Source of the DNA: Hofstenia miamia
Taxonomy: Eukaryota; Xenacoelomorpha; Acoela
DNA length: 64,000 bases
Reading direction: 5' to 3'
NCBI GenBank assembly: GCA_004352715.1
Contig: SCFE01000060.1
Location: 1,181,030-1,245,029 of the forward strand
Shown: piece by piece, positions 34,242 through 46,089 of the stretch
Numbering within the stretch: position 1 is the first letter of the stretch
Layout of the letters: each line of letters opens with the position of its first letter
The notes under the pieces: model-generated
What the model saw: only the letters and a program-made list of their open reading frames with translations
Database searches by the model: none
What the model was told of the DNA's origin: nothing
Position numbers and translations under genes: made by a program

Positions 34242-34960
34242 GTAAAACATTTTAGAAGACGCTCACCAAAAAATATAGATAGAAAATTTTCAAAGAAATA
34301 TAGAGGCGTATTTCCATTTAGAAAAAGATCTGATAAAATATATAGAAAGAACATTTCCAAAAAACGATATAAGGAATACCCCAAAGAATATAATTGACTA
34401 TACAAAAAAATCTGTATCTCTACTGCAATAGAAATAGATGAAAGCAAAAGGCATAGCCAAGGCCAAAATATAGAAAAGAAAAGTTTTATAAATTTATTTG
34501 AAAAGCATGTTTTAAGCAATTACAAAGGAAGACAAGCTTCTATTATATTTGATCTTTATTTAATTGGTAATAAAACAAAACAACAATGGAATTTTATTTT
34601 TGGACCAAAAAAATGCTTTAATACCTCAAAATTAAATAATGAAAACATGTACAAATTGCAATGTATACAATTTTGAAAATTACAGATGAAAACTTATCTT
34701 CATATGAAACAATTAACAAATTTAGTTTTAAAATTATTACTTTCACAAGAAAAAATATTTATGATCATTAAATGGGAAGACAATTATTAATATCAATCTT
34801 CGATAATTCAGATTTTAAAAATATTGACAATAATGAATGTGCTTTAGTTATATTTGGGATTTACAGTTAACAAGCTCTTTATTTCCATCCAATGATACAA
34901 AACAAAGATATGCTCCTATCAAAATGTAAAAATGACAAGAACAAACACAATTATAATTAG
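34239..34960 (+). pseudogene. Replication protein of provirus A, N-terminal part
   Basis: Starts MVKHFRRRSPKNIDRKFSKK, a strongly basic N-terminus, directly after a TATATA motif. After an in-frame TAA (EYN-stop) it continues with SFINLFEKHVLSNYKGRQA and, after a frameshift near 34,670, with KITDENLSSYETINKFSFKI. The frame is then lost where the minus-strand retroelement RT1 begins, near 34,960. The protein resumes after RT1 and element B at about 49,806. I do not recognise a domain in this part. Confidence 0.5.
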
Positions 34961-35164
34961 ATTATCCTAAATTCTTCTCATACATTTAACTTTGTTGATG
35001 ACCCTATTATTGCTTGGTGACTTAATAAATTATGCTTAAGTTGGTGTTTGAAAATTCCATAACTTTTTTCAGTTTTTATGCTGTTATCTAAGTTGTTCCA
35101 AAGCTTTACTGTATTATAAATGAAGGACTTTTCCCAATAGGAAGACTTATTAAGAACAGGTGTA
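34961..35164 (-). pseudogene. RT1 non-LTR element, 3' part
   Basis: On the minus strand it reads SSYWEKSFIYNTVKLWNNL, the typical C-terminal segment of Jockey/CR1-like polyproteins. It begins exactly at the target duplication of element B. The upstream part of the same element lies at 48,735-49,805, so B split RT1 between the TTP and VLNKSS codons. Confidence 0.75.
35159..35164. repeat. Target duplication of element B, left copy
   Basis: GGTGTA; repeated exactly at 48,735-48,740 on the far side of B. Polintons create 6-bp duplications. Confidence 0.9.
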
Positions 35165-35650
35165 AGTAGTAATAGCCGAGTGAAGAGTAGCCCGCAAAAA
35201 CGATTCTGATTGGTCGAGAGCTCATGATTTCACATGTCATGTGATAGACTGTTAATATTGAAGAAGATGATTTAATGAGTGGCTCATCAGTTTTTTTGAC
35301 AGGCGCTAATGTGTTTCTGACAGGTGCTAATTGATTCATCTCAGTTTTTTAATTGATTTTTGTGGTGATTCATTTACTTGTTGAGGCCAATTTACATTTA
35401 CATACATTTTGTGGTATAATGTTTTATATGACTAATTTTATTTTGTTAATATACATGGCTATATCACACGTTACACTCACTTGCATACATTACATTGCAT
35501 TTTGTTAATATAGCTTGTTATAACACATTATGTTTTGTTTTTTTCCATTATTTCAGATGATTGCACATACAATGTAATTTGGGAAAACTTTCAAAAACCC
35601 GCATTTCACTTTTGTCAATATTCCTTGTTAACACATTTATTGTATCTTGT
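35165..35650 (+). repeat. Left terminal inverted repeat of element B
   Basis: Matches the reverse complement of 48,280-48,734 with substitutions and small indels. Well-conserved blocks include GAGTAGCCCGCAAAAACG, TGATTCATCTCAGTTTTTTA and TCAGATGATTGCACATACA. The number of differences between the two arms, which are usually homogenised when an element replicates, indicates an old insertion. Confidence 0.9.
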
Positions 35651-35756
35651 TTTTTTTCAACTAATAATTAATTTTCATAAGTTCAATGTATTTCCATTGG
35701 CTGGTCAATCTATATATTCACTGCATTTCATCAGATAAAATCATTATTTTTCTTCT

Positions 35757-36219
35757 ATGCAATTTTGTCTCTCATTTTTGGCAATGTCTGTTGAAATGTT
35801 GGCATCTGGCTCATTGAGCAGTCTATTTGACGAACTATGCAGAACCCCACCACCATCGCATGGCTATAACCTGCTAACACAGGAGATGATATCCCCACCT
35901 GTGCCTGTAAAAGAAAAACGCAAGACTCAACACAAATGAAGACGTCCTATAGTCAATAATAATGTGATTGTCTTCCCCAACATGAGCAAGGATGACCATG
36001 TTTTATGATGTTAATTCCCAACCACTAACCTGTATTTTTTCAAATGCAAGTCTGGCTAGCAAACTACCAAAAAAACTATGGCTAACAATTGAGGAAGTTG
36101 TTCAGCTGAACACAAGATATGGTATTGCAGTAGAGATAAGCCTCAAGAATGGTTTTTACTACTTCCTACCCAAACGTTATCTCAATGCATTGGGTAAGAA
36201 TTACAAGACTGGTAAATAA
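35757..36219 (+). pseudogene. Small protein of element B with FLPKRY motif
   Basis: Two open stretches, 35,757-35,939 and 35,992-36,219, separated by a stop and a frameshift, read like one protein of roughly 150 residues. The first part ends in a basic stretch (KEKRKTQHK). The second contains WLTIEEVVQLNTRYGIAVEI and NGFYYFLPKRYLN. A related protein, with TKYGPAVKII and NCFFLPKQYAEK, lies on the minus strand at 37,948-38,235, so B carries two divergent paralogues. Family unknown to me; a single-stranded-DNA-binding or similar replication accessory role is possible but unsupported. Confidence 0.5.
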
Positions 36220-36377
36220 AAAACTTTTTCGCAATGATGACATGGAAATCACAAACAGTGGCAATAATGTAAATTATATTGTATTAGAATTTAGTAAAAT
36301 AAAAATATAGTATTGTTTTCTTCTACATGCACAGTTTATAAAAATAATACTAGTAAAAATCATTAATTATTAGTTAN

Positions 36378-36891
36378 GCTATAACCTGCTAACACAGGAG
36401 ATGATATCCCCACCTGTGCCTGTAAAAGAAAAACGCAAGACTCAACACAAATGAAGACGTCCTATAGTCAATAATAATGTGATTGTCTTCCCCAACATGA
36501 GCAAGGATGACCATGTTTTATGATGTTAATTCCCAACCACTAACCTGTATTTTTTCAAATGCAAGTCTGGCTAGCAAACTACCAAAAAAACTATGGCTAA
36601 CAATTGAGGAAGTTGTTCAGCTGAACACAAGATATGGTATTGCAGTAGAGATAAGCCTCAAGAATGGTTTTTACTACTTCCTACCCAAACGTTATCTCAA
36701 TGCATTGGGTAAGAATTACAAGACTGGTAAATAAAAAACTTTTTCGCAATGATGACATGGAAATCACAAACAGTGGCAATAATGTAAATTATATTGTATT
36801 AGAATTTAGTAAAATAAAAATATAGTATTGTTTTCTTCTACATGCACAGTTTATAAAAATAATACTAGTAAAAATCATTAATTATTAGTTA
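36378..36891. repeat. Duplicate of 35,863-36,376, probable assembly artefact
   Basis: 514 bases identical to the sequence ending directly before the lone N at 36,377. A copy that starts right after an N and stops where the original met it is what an unmerged contig overlap looks like. The second copy of the FLPKRY frame (36,507-36,734) is therefore not a separate gene. Confidence 0.9.
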
Positions 36892-36899
36892 AAATGGCT

Positions 36900-37128
36900 T
36901 TACAATAAATTTCTTAAATTTACAATGATTATTAGCAAATGGTGATAATAATTTACCTTTTGGAGTGTTCATTCAACATACAAATTTAAAATAGTCTTTT
37001 ATACAGTCTATAGAATTTCCCATGTTCTGCAGGTACTGATAGCTGTGATCAAGTAAATTTTCCACAGGTTGAGAGATTAACTGACTTAAAAACTTGCAGT
37101 TCATTCTATTGCATGCCCAAAACACAGT
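36900..37128. other. No gene seen
   Basis: AT-rich spacer in element B. Confidence 0.4.
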
Positions 37129-37587
37129 TTATTTTCTATCAAAAAAATTTATTGAATCAAAAAATTGAAGCATTTGTTCACTTGTGAGATTGCCTTCTGT
37201 AAATGCGACATGATGGAAGTTCCACTCATACCAGTTAAAAGCCTTTCTTATGTATGGTGGAAGAGATTTAAACACTGCCTTTGAGTGGCGTACTGTAATA
37301 ATATAGAGTTTTTCTTTGATTAAAATCAACAGTTCTTTAATGTAATAGATGCTATTGAATGTGCTCCCACGAATTTCAAATAATACGTGCTGACTCTTCA
37401 TGGCTTTGAACAATGAAAAAGGGGTAAACTGCACAGTTAGAAAACTTACAAGTGAATGAATATAACTCGTTTTATAATTAAATGCTTTATAAACACTTTT
37501 GCAGTTGTGAATAGTAAATAAAATTTCTCTTGCAAAAATTATAAGGACTTTTTGCTTTATGAATATGAGTTGAACTTGGTCATTCAC
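37129..37587 (-). CDS. Unrecognised protein of element B, 152 codons
   Basis: An uninterrupted minus-strand frame, the longest intact one in B apart from PolB parts. It reads VRHSKAVFKSLPPYIRKAFN, then WYEWNFHHVAFTEGNLTSEQ and ends FFDSINFFDRK. Aromatic residues are frequent and one cysteine is present. No membrane span is clear. I do not recognise the family. Its conservation in an otherwise decayed element hints that it was long under selection, or that it is simply short enough to have escaped damage. Confidence 0.45.
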   Translation of the reverse strand: MNDQVQLIFIKQKVLIIFAREILFTIHNCKSVYKAFNYKTSYIHSLVSFLTVQFTPFSLFKAMKSQHVLFEIRGSTFNSIYYIKELLILIKEKLYIITVRHSKAVFKSLPPYIRKAFNWYEWNFHHVAFTEGNLTSEQMLQFFDSINFFDRK

Positions 37588-37947
37588 CTTTGGTCTAATA
37601 ATATCAAATTGTTATAAAATATTTATTTGCTATATTTTTTGTTTAAACTAAGTTTTTAAATTTAATAGAAATTCAGTTTTAATTGATAAAAAATTTTATC
37701 TATTTCAATTGTCATTTTTTACATTTTGACCCATGTGAAACGCCATTGTAATTTCCTTTGTTTTTAAAGGTATGTAGTTATATATTTTGTGTTAAATAGT
37801 TATAAATTTTTTAAAACATTATGAATTTAACATGTGTTTTTTCTTAAATCGTTTTGTTTTTGTTTCAGTAGTGACTAGTGTTTATGTTATCAGATAAAAA
37901 TAGAAATCATTGTTACATATATTTATTCTTTATTCTAAAATTACACA

Positions 37948-38235
37948 CTAAATCTCAGTACAGTTTTGTGCTCTGCCTCCAGGATATAATGCTGGTTTAT
38001 CTTTACCACGTTGAATTCTAAGCCCAATAAGCATCTTGTATTTTCCACCTCTAGTTTTTTCCGCATATTGCTTAGGTAAGAAGAAGCAGTTGCCGTTTTC
38101 AAGTATAATTTTTACTGCTGGACCATACTTTGTCTGGATACAGAATGTGTTGCTTAACACCATGCTAAGAGCTGAGAATCTGTTTAAATAACTTGTGCTA
38201 AGAAAAGAATTACCACCATGCTTAAATTTTACCAC
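37948..38235 (-). CDS. Small protein of element B, paralogue with FLPKQY motif
   Basis: 95 codons, minus strand, starting MVKFKHGGNSFLSTSYLNRF. TKYGPAVKIILENGNCFFLP and KQYAEKTRGGKYKMLIGLRI align with the plus-strand protein at 35,992 (TRYGIAVEISLKNGFYYFLP and KRYLNALGKNYK). The shared pattern is Y-G-x-A-V, a short acidic or amide turn, an aromatic pair and F-L-P-K-x-Y. The C-terminus is basic. Function unknown. The opposite orientation of the paralogues suggests an old duplication within the element lineage. Confidence 0.5.
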   Translation of the reverse strand: MVKFKHGGNSFLSTSYLNRFSALSMVLSNTFCIQTKYGPAVKIILENGNCFFLPKQYAEKTRGGKYKMLIGLRIQRGKDKPALYPGGRAQNCTEI

Positions 38236-38390
38236 ATTTTCCAGCCAGGGTTTTTTTGCAAAAAATGCCTAGAAACACATTAGCAATGTTTTTGACAGAA
38301 GCTTTTAATCTGTCACATTTAAGTGTACGCAATTTAAAACCTTTTTATTACCACATCCAGAATCCTGCAAAGAGAACCTGTCAATCACCN

Positions 38391-38459
38391 AAGTGTACTC
38401 AATTTAAAACCTTTTTATTACCACATCCAGAATCCTGCAAAGAGAACCTGTCAATCACC
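38391..38459. repeat. Duplicate of 38,321-38,389, probable assembly artefact
   Basis: 69 bases after the lone N at 38,390 repeat the 69 before it, with one difference. Confidence 0.85.
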
Positions 38460-38801
38460 CAAAAAGTTGACATTTTAAAAGCTTTTTACATTAAAACCCT
38501 CCCCCAACAAAGTAAACAAGTTGAGTTTTAAAAGCATTTTTTTAAAAGCTTTTCTTGGAGAACCTGTCAACATCAAATTAGTTAAAAGCTTTTTTGTGTA
38601 AAATCACCTACTTGAGATTTTTAAGTACCATGAATTGACTTTATTGCAAAAGTTTTCCCAAATTGATTTTACTTATCACTAATTGGATATTCTCCATCCA
38701 ATCAAAACTTGATGTCTCCCACATTAAAATTTTTTATTATCCTTTTTCATTTTCATCCCAACTTCGGATAAAACTAGTTTGTTTTCAACGTTCTGCTTTT
38801 A

Positions 38802-38920
38802 AAATGTCTTTCAATAATGTTTCCAACTTTCTCTCTGGCTGGAATACCAAATATGAGCAAATTTTTGTTGACAATCTTTATAAAAGTGAGTCAGAAATTT
38901 CCTTTGATGAGGCAATATAA
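38802..38920 (+). CDS. Small unknown protein of element B
   Basis: A 38-codon frame starting MSFNNVSNFLSGWNTKYEQI and ending in an acidic stretch (SESEISFDEAI). It may continue at 39,153-39,359, a separate frame of similar amide- and acid-rich character (FDNILEESNQTMEIFDDW); an intron or decay could separate them. No family recognised. Confidence 0.3.
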
Positions 38921-39152
38921 GACATTCTTTGTAAAATATATTATCTAAGAATTTTTATTATACAATGTAACAAATTATTAATCAGGTTTTTTTACATTGC
39001 AATTCATTATAATATAAAACATGTAATGCACGTTTTTCATTTTATTAAAAAAAACCAAAGGGTTTTTACATTATATCTCTTATAATATTTCTCAGTTAAA
39101 ATGTGTAATGTGCGTTTTTTCATTTTATTAAAAACAAAACTATTATTATTAA

Positions 39153-39359
39153 ATGTGTAAAACAAATGTTTTTAGCTTTGACAATATTCTGGAAGAGTCT
39201 AATCAAACTATGGAAATTTTTGATGACTGGTCACAAAATTTTGAAGGTCAAGTCAACCAAATGATGACTAGCTATGATTATCAAAATGGGTTTGGTAATG
39301 TTAACCAAACAGCTACATCTTCAACTCAAAAAACTATGATGCCTGAAAACAATGCTTAA
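39153..39359 (+). CDS. Small unknown acidic protein of element B
   Basis: 68 codons; reads FDNILEESNQTMEIFDDWSQ and is rich in Asn, Gln, Ser and Thr toward the end. Upstream is a T-rich stretch ending TTTTTAG before CTTTGACAAT, so the true start could be spliced. Function unknown. Confidence 0.3.
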   Translation: MCKTNVFSFDNILEESNQTMEIFDDWSQNFEGQVNQMMTSYDYQNGFGNVNQTATSSTQKTMMPENNA

Positions 39360-40530
39360 AACACATGAGTACACAATATAGCATGCTTTTCTTATTTTTG
39401 AAAAATGTGTTTGCCATCTTTTATGTTTTAAAAATATGATAGAGTTTTAAAATAATCCAGTACTATTGTCATTTATGTTTTTTTAATTTGAAAGCATAGT
39501 AAGCACATTTATTTGGGTGTTATTCACCAGGCGTTTTTTCAAAAAGAAATCTGATGTGTAAAAACATGAGTCTTATTTTCATATCAATGAGAAGCAAATT
39601 AATGGTTTTACAGAATTTAAAATGTGTTACTCCTTGGTCATATATTTTCAAAAACCAATTTACATTATTACTAGATCAAGAACAAATGTAATTAGAGAAA
39701 AGTAGGTAATTAAAAATCTTTCTCACAATCTCTCACATGAAAAGAAGAAATGGGTTTGCCAATGAATCCAATAATAAATGGTGTATACTAGTTAAAATAT
39801 GAATTCATCCTCTCTTGCTATTTTAAATTACCCAAAATCATAACACTAAATGATGGGTAATTTTACTTTTTACCCACACTTTTTAGTTTGATGTTGTAAT
39901 CTCATTTAATAGTTATTTTATATAATGCATGTATTATCTAATTTTTACCAAATACTGAATATGTGTTTTAAGTGTTACATCGTCAATTTTTTATCTAACA
40001 CCTGGGTTTTTGAGGGTGGTTATGAGATGTTATTTATTTAGTTAAACATAATTTTGTTTTAAATAATGCATTTGGGAGAATACTCAATTTATTTGTTAAA
40101 ATGTCAATTTATACTTTTCATTTGTTATAGAACATTGTGTGTCTCCTCATTTGTGGTTTAATTAAGTTAACATGCTATAAGATTCTCCTCTCTCTCTCTC
40201 TTTTAAATGTAATTAATGAGAGAGTTTTCATTATTGATAGTGTTTAATATTACATGTGCATGCGTAAATATCTATTTTACATTACACTGTCAATTTTTTA
40301 TCTAAATACGTTTTTATCTAGCTATTTATAATTACAATGTAGCTATAATGTTGTTATACATATTAGTGAGGAAGAAAAATAGTGTGTTTTTGCATTGAGT
40401 AAGCCGTCACCAATGTAAATACTTTTTTCCAAAAATGCATACTACTCTTTAAATATAACAACTGTCCTTCCATTCCCACTTTTCTAAAAAATTTTCAATT
40501 TAGTTCTACAAGCAGTGTTGGTCAACCCCT
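39360..40530. other. Noncoding spacer of element B
   Basis: AT-rich with a short CT run at 40,186-40,202. No supported reading frame. Confidence 0.45.
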
Positions 40531-43500
40531 CATTTTTCAATGTGCTCATTGTGCATATACTAGCCCAAAAACCCATGCATTAGAAGGTCATATAAATAGG
40601 AAACATAAAAAATCATGGGTGTATCTATGCACTAAATGCAAATTATTTTTCATAGCAAGAAATTGTTTTCCAAGCACATTACAGTTGTTCATGAACAATC
40701 AGCACCCCCTTCCATCAACGAGATTAATTTGCATAAGATTAATACAGTGTGTAAGGGAAGCTTTGCCTGTTTTGAAAGCCAACAGTTAAATGTTGTTGAC
40801 ATTTATTCACCATTTTGTCTTGCCTACCATCTATTGCAAAAATTATTAAAGAGGACGTGGCCAAGCATTACTCTGCCAAAGTATATTTAACTTCTGAGGT
40901 CAAACTATCATGAACAGATAAAGATGAAGAGAACTGAGTCATTTTGCACCCTACAAGCAAGCCAGCATCCATGTTTCATACAGGACTTTGTGAGGCACCA
41001 TATTCTCACATGATAAATGAACTCACAAATTACATTAGCATTTATGCAAATAATGGATCAAACTGGGTTGTGAGAAATTTAAACAATGTAGGGCTACACA
41101 TCACCAAGTATAGACCAACCCGTGCTGGAACATTTATCCTGCTACCAGATTATCTAAAGAAGAACAATTTCCTTGTAAATCTGAAAAGTTGCAAATCCAA
41201 CCACTGTTTTTTGCATGGAGTTTTAGCATGCTTGCATCCAGAAATTAAAAATCAAGATATAGTAACTCATTTAAACAAATTTAAGGGTGCTTTAAATGTT
41301 AATGGGCTGTCTTTCCCACTATCTGTAAATGATGTCTGCATTTTTGAGGACCTCAATCAAATAAAAGTCAGTGTTTATGCTCTGAATGTTGGTGATCAGA
41401 GTTTGGTTCCTGTGTATGTATCAGAGAAGGACGACAAGAAAAATGCAAATTTATTGCTAATTGAAGAAGGTGGAAATAGTCATTATGTGGCCATTACCAA
41501 TTTGAATGCCTGCCTAAAATTTTTCAAGAACACTCATGAAGGTATGCAATGCCCAAAATGTTTGTCTGGCTTCTGTGTGAAGGAAAATTTTGAGAGACAC
41601 CAAAAGAAATGTAGTAGATCCACTGAACCCGAAATTACATTTCCTAGTCAGTCAGAAAAAACTGAGTTTAAAAATTATAGGACAAAAAACTACATACCAT
41701 TAATGGCCACATTTGATATAGAAATGATTTCTGAAAAGGTTTATGGTCCCCTACCTAATCCTTTAAACAGCTATACAGTGCAAGAAGTAAAGCAGAGACC
41801 CTCTAGTATTTGCATTGCAACAATGACAGAAAAGGAGCTGCTTTCCTCCAGAGTTTTTTCAGGCGAGGAATGTCTATCAGAGGCGTGGCAATGCTTTAGA
41901 AAAATTGCACATTAGTCATTTGAGGCTAAGCAGAAGAATCACACACTTCAAATTACACATGGTGAACAAACAAGAATGCTGGTGAATGCAACATCCTGTG
42001 TATTTTGTGAAAAACCATTTGAGGCAACTTTGAAAAAAGTAATAAACCATTGTCACTATAGTGGTAAAATTAGAGGCATTGCCCATAGTGACTGGAATAT
42101 TTTGCATAGATCACCCAATTTCACCCCCTATTTGCACAAATGCTTCCCATTATGACTTCCATATTTTATTGAAAACTTTAAAATTGAGGGAAGTGAAAAA
42201 TTAAGTTGTATTCCCTGCACTAGTGAAAATATGTTATCACTCAGTTTATCAATTCCTGTCTCAACTTTTGTTGATAAAAATAATGTAATGAAAAATATTT
42301 ATGAAGAATTACGATTTCTAGACTCTTATTGTTTTATAACAGATAGTCTCTCCAACCTAACAAAGAACATTGGCAGTGATAATTATAGATTTTTATGTGC
42401 TGGCATGAATGATGAAAAGGCAGAGGCATTCAGCAGAGGCAAAGCAGTGCTATGTTATGATTATTTAGATAGTTTTGAGAAATTTAATGATGCACAGCTT
42501 CCAGACTTGGTCCACTCAAAGAACTGATTGACTAGGGAAACATTTCTAATGCAGGAAGAACTGCACTTTGAGCAGGAACATACCTGGGTTAGGGGGGCTG
42601 TCAAACACTGAAATGCTTTCATAATAATTATTTGGAGGCAGACACCCTCTTACTTGGCAATGTAATTAGAGAATTTAGATTGGAGTGTATGGAAATGTAC
42701 AAGCTAGACCCTGTGCACTTCTTCACAATTTCAAATTATAGCTGGAACACAATGCTGAAATACATGCAGACGTCATTGGACCCCATTGCCAATCTGGATC
42801 AGTTGGAATTTATTGAAAGTGGAATTTGAGGAGGCATGTCCAGCATTTATTCAAGTCGTTATTTTAAAGCAAATAACCCAATGGTGGAGGGTTATGACAG
42901 TGGGAAAGACTCCACATATTCTCTTTTTTTAGATATGAATTCATTGTACAGTGGTTCAATGTCTGAGTTTTTACCACTGGAGGCCTAAGCTGGACAGATG
43001 AGAGTCTAGAAAATATACTTGCTACACTGTCAGAAGCAGACAGAGGCTATGTGGTTATGGTTGACCTGCATTATCCATCACATCTGCATGGAGAGCACTC
43101 TGATTATCTGTTGGCCCCACATAAAATGTGTGTGGGTGATGAATTGTTATCACAATACCAAAAACATATAAAAACCATTTTGAATTTAAAGATGGGAAAA
43201 GTACCAAAATTAATGCAAACATTTTTCAATAAAAAAGAATATATAGTACATTATGATGTTTTCAAATTTAATATTGCACAGGGTCTAAAAGTGGCAAAAT
43301 TCCACAAAGCATTGCAGTTCCAGCAATCACAATTTTTAAAGCCCTACATTGATTTAAACACAATGAAAAGAAAAGCTGTCAAGAATGACTTTGAAAAGAA
43401 TTTTTATAAATTAATGTCAAATGCAGTATTCAGGAAGACTTTGGAATCTCTCAGAAAGCAGTGCATAGTCAAGTTTAATCAGGAGGCTGCTGAAAAATTA

Positions 43501-44903
43501 ATTAAGAAACCTGAATTTAAGTCATTCAATATAATTTCCGAAAATCTAGTGCAGGTCATGTTGCGGCATAAAGAGATCAAGTGGATGAAACCAAATTATA
43601 TCAGTCAAACTATTTTAGATGTGTCCAAATTTCACATGTTTTGATTCCACTATAATATCATGAAGGAGGCATTTAAGAATCAAATTTCCCTATTATACAG
43701 CAACACAGACTCTCTCCTGTATAATATAAAGAGCAAAAATGTGTATGATGAATTACCAGCAATAGCCAGCCATTTCGACTTTTTAAATTATCCAAAAGAT
43801 TCACCATTGTTTAGTGAGGCAAATAAGAAAACTTATTTAAAGGTGAAGGATGAGCTGGCTGCAGAATACTAACATCAGATGGTGGCATTAAAAACGAAAA
43901 TGTATTCTGTTCAATATATATGGGCAANAATGCAAACATTTTTCAATAAAAAAGAATATATAGTACATTATGATGTTTTCAAATTTAATATTGCACAGGG
44001 TCTAAAAGTGGCAAAATTCCACAAAGCATTGCAGTTCCAGCAATCACAATTTTTAAAGCCCTACATTGATTTAAACACAATGAAAAGAAAAGCTGTCAAG
44101 AATGACTTTGAAAAGAATTTTTATAAATTAATGTCAAATGCAGTATTCAGGAAGACTTTGGAATCTCTCAGAAAGCAGTGCATAGTCAAGTTTAATCAGG
44201 AGGCTGCTGAAAAATTAATTAAGAAACCTGAATTTAAGTCATTCAATATAATTTCCGAAAATCTAGTGCAGGTCATGTTACAGCATAAAGAGATCAAGTG
44301 GATGAAACCAAATTATATCAGTCAAACTATTTTAGATGTGTCCAAATTTCACATGTTTTGATTCCACTATAATATCATGAAGGAGGCATTTAAGAATCAA
44401 ATTTCCCTATTATACAGCAACACAGACTCTCTCCTGTATAATATAAAGAGCAAAAATGTGTATGATGAATTACCAGCAATAGCCAGCCATTTCGACTTTT
44501 TAAATTATCCAAAAGATTAACAATTGTTTAGTGAGGCAAATAAGAAAACTTATTTAAAGGTGACTGATGAGCTGGCTGGTGGGATACTAACACAGATAGT
44601 GGCATTAAAATAAAAAATGTATTCTGTCCAATATATATGTGCAAATAGTAGCGGGGGGGTCGACCTTAAATCTAGTGCAAAAATAGTTATTGGTATTTGA
44701 AAAAGACCATAAATTTTGATACCTTCAAATGCATTTTGGATAATGAAGAAATTCTGTGGTGAGAAATGGTAATGATTTGCAGTCACAACCACAATATCTC
44801 TATCAAGAAGATGAACAAAGTGGCACTAACACCCTATGATGATAAGAGATATCTGGTGGATCATTACCAAAGTTTGCCATATGGTCATAAAGGCATAGAC
44901 TGA
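40531..44903 (+). pseudogene. polB: Polinton-type protein-primed DNA polymerase B of element B
   Basis: The N-terminus has two C2H2-type fingers (CAHCAYTSPKTHALEGHINR at about 40,540 and LCTKCKLFF near 40,630, the second frame-shifted). An intact 323-codon piece follows (40,944-41,915) with a third finger CPKCLSGFCVKENFERHQKK and the exonuclease I motif ATFDIEM. LCYDYLDSFEKF (exonuclease III region), DMNSLYSGSM (polymerase motif A), KNDFEKNFYKLMSNAVFRKT (motif B, with Arg where most relatives have Gly) and YSNTDSLLY (motif C) are all present. It ends TPYDDKRYLVDHYQSLPYGH near 44,890. The order and spacing are those of Polinton PolB. At least six frameshifts or stops plus two artefactual duplications break the frame. 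It would replicate the element from a protein primer. Confidence 0.9.
43929..44644. repeat. Duplicate of 43,212-43,927, probable assembly artefact
   Basis: 716 bases repeated right after the lone N at 43,928, with a few substitutions (for example CTGCGGCAT-type versus TTACAGCAT-type near 43,563 and 44,280). It contains a second copy of PolB motif B and motif C. The differences suggest two haplotypes rather than exact overlap. Confidence 0.88.
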
Positions 44904-45137
44904 ATTTACATATATTTGACTAATTTTCCATTTAGATATTCCACAATCTTTGATTAAATGCTCTATAAATGAATCATCTACAAGCAGTAGCAGCAAACAA
45001 CCTTGTTTAGGTATATGAAAATTATTTTGCACACAAATTTAATAATTATTTCCTAGATCCATGATAGTGAATTGCCTCTGCCATCTCACTCTGCCACTGT
45101 AGTTGCTCCAAGTTTCTGTATATGGTAAATGGAATTN

Positions 45138-45828
45138 AAGAGCAAAAATGTGTATGATGAATTACCAGCAATAGCCAGCCATTTCGACTTTTTAAATTAT
45201 CCAAAAGATTAACAATTGTTTAGTGAGGCAAATAAGAAAACTTATTTAAAGGTGACTGATGAGCTGGCTGGTGGGATACTAACACAGATAGTGGCATTAA
45301 AATAAAAAATGTATTCTGTCCAATATATATGTGCAAATAGTAGCGGGGGGGTCGACCTTAAATCTAGTGCAAAAATAGTTATTGGTATTTGAAAAAGACC
45401 ATAAATTTTGATACCTTCAAATGCATTTTGGATAATGAAGAAATTCTGTGGTGAGAAATGGTAATGATTTGCAGTCACAACCACAATATCTCTATCAAGA
45501 AGATGAACAAAGTGGCACTAACACCCTATGATGATAAGAGATATCTGGTGGATCATTACCAAAGTTTGCCATATGGTCATAAAGGCATAGACTGAATTTA
45601 AATATATTTGACTAATTTTCCATTTAGATATTCCACAATCTTTGATTAAATGCTCTATAAATGAATCATCTACAAGCAGTAGCAGCAAACAACCTTGTTT
45701 AGGTATATGAAAATTATTTTGCACACAAATTTAATAATTATTTCCTAGATCCATGATAGTGAATTGCCTCTGCCATCTCACTCTGCCACTGTAGTTGCTC
45801 CAAGTTTCTGTATATGGTAAATGGAATT
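45138..45828. repeat. Duplicate of 44,446-45,136, probable assembly artefact
   Basis: 691 bases repeated directly after the lone N at 45,137, nearly identical, including the C-terminal coding end of PolB. Confidence 0.9.
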
Positions 45829-46089
45829 GGTCAATTTATTGTTAGCAACCTTTTACTTGCTTAGATGTTGTAAATAATTTTCATCATTTCCATACAATGC
45901 ATTTCTCTTAATTCATCCATATGTTTGTGCAAAGTCCACCTCTGGGTTAAATTTCCACCACAACAAAGGCATATGTATATTTTAATATATATAAAAAAAA
46001 ATTAATGGAAATATTTAGAGCTGCCTCCAGTCATTTTATCATACTCTATCAATTGAAAAAACGTCTCTATGCTAAACTCAACTATAACA

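Noticed and set aside
36507-36734. A second gene identical to the 35,992 protein
   Set aside because: Identical 514-base copy directly after a single N; best explained as an unmerged contig overlap.
44550-45724. Minus-strand frames repeated at 44.6-45.0 and 45.2-45.7 kb
   Set aside because: Antisense to the C-terminal coding end of PolB and duplicated by the assembly artefact at 45,137.
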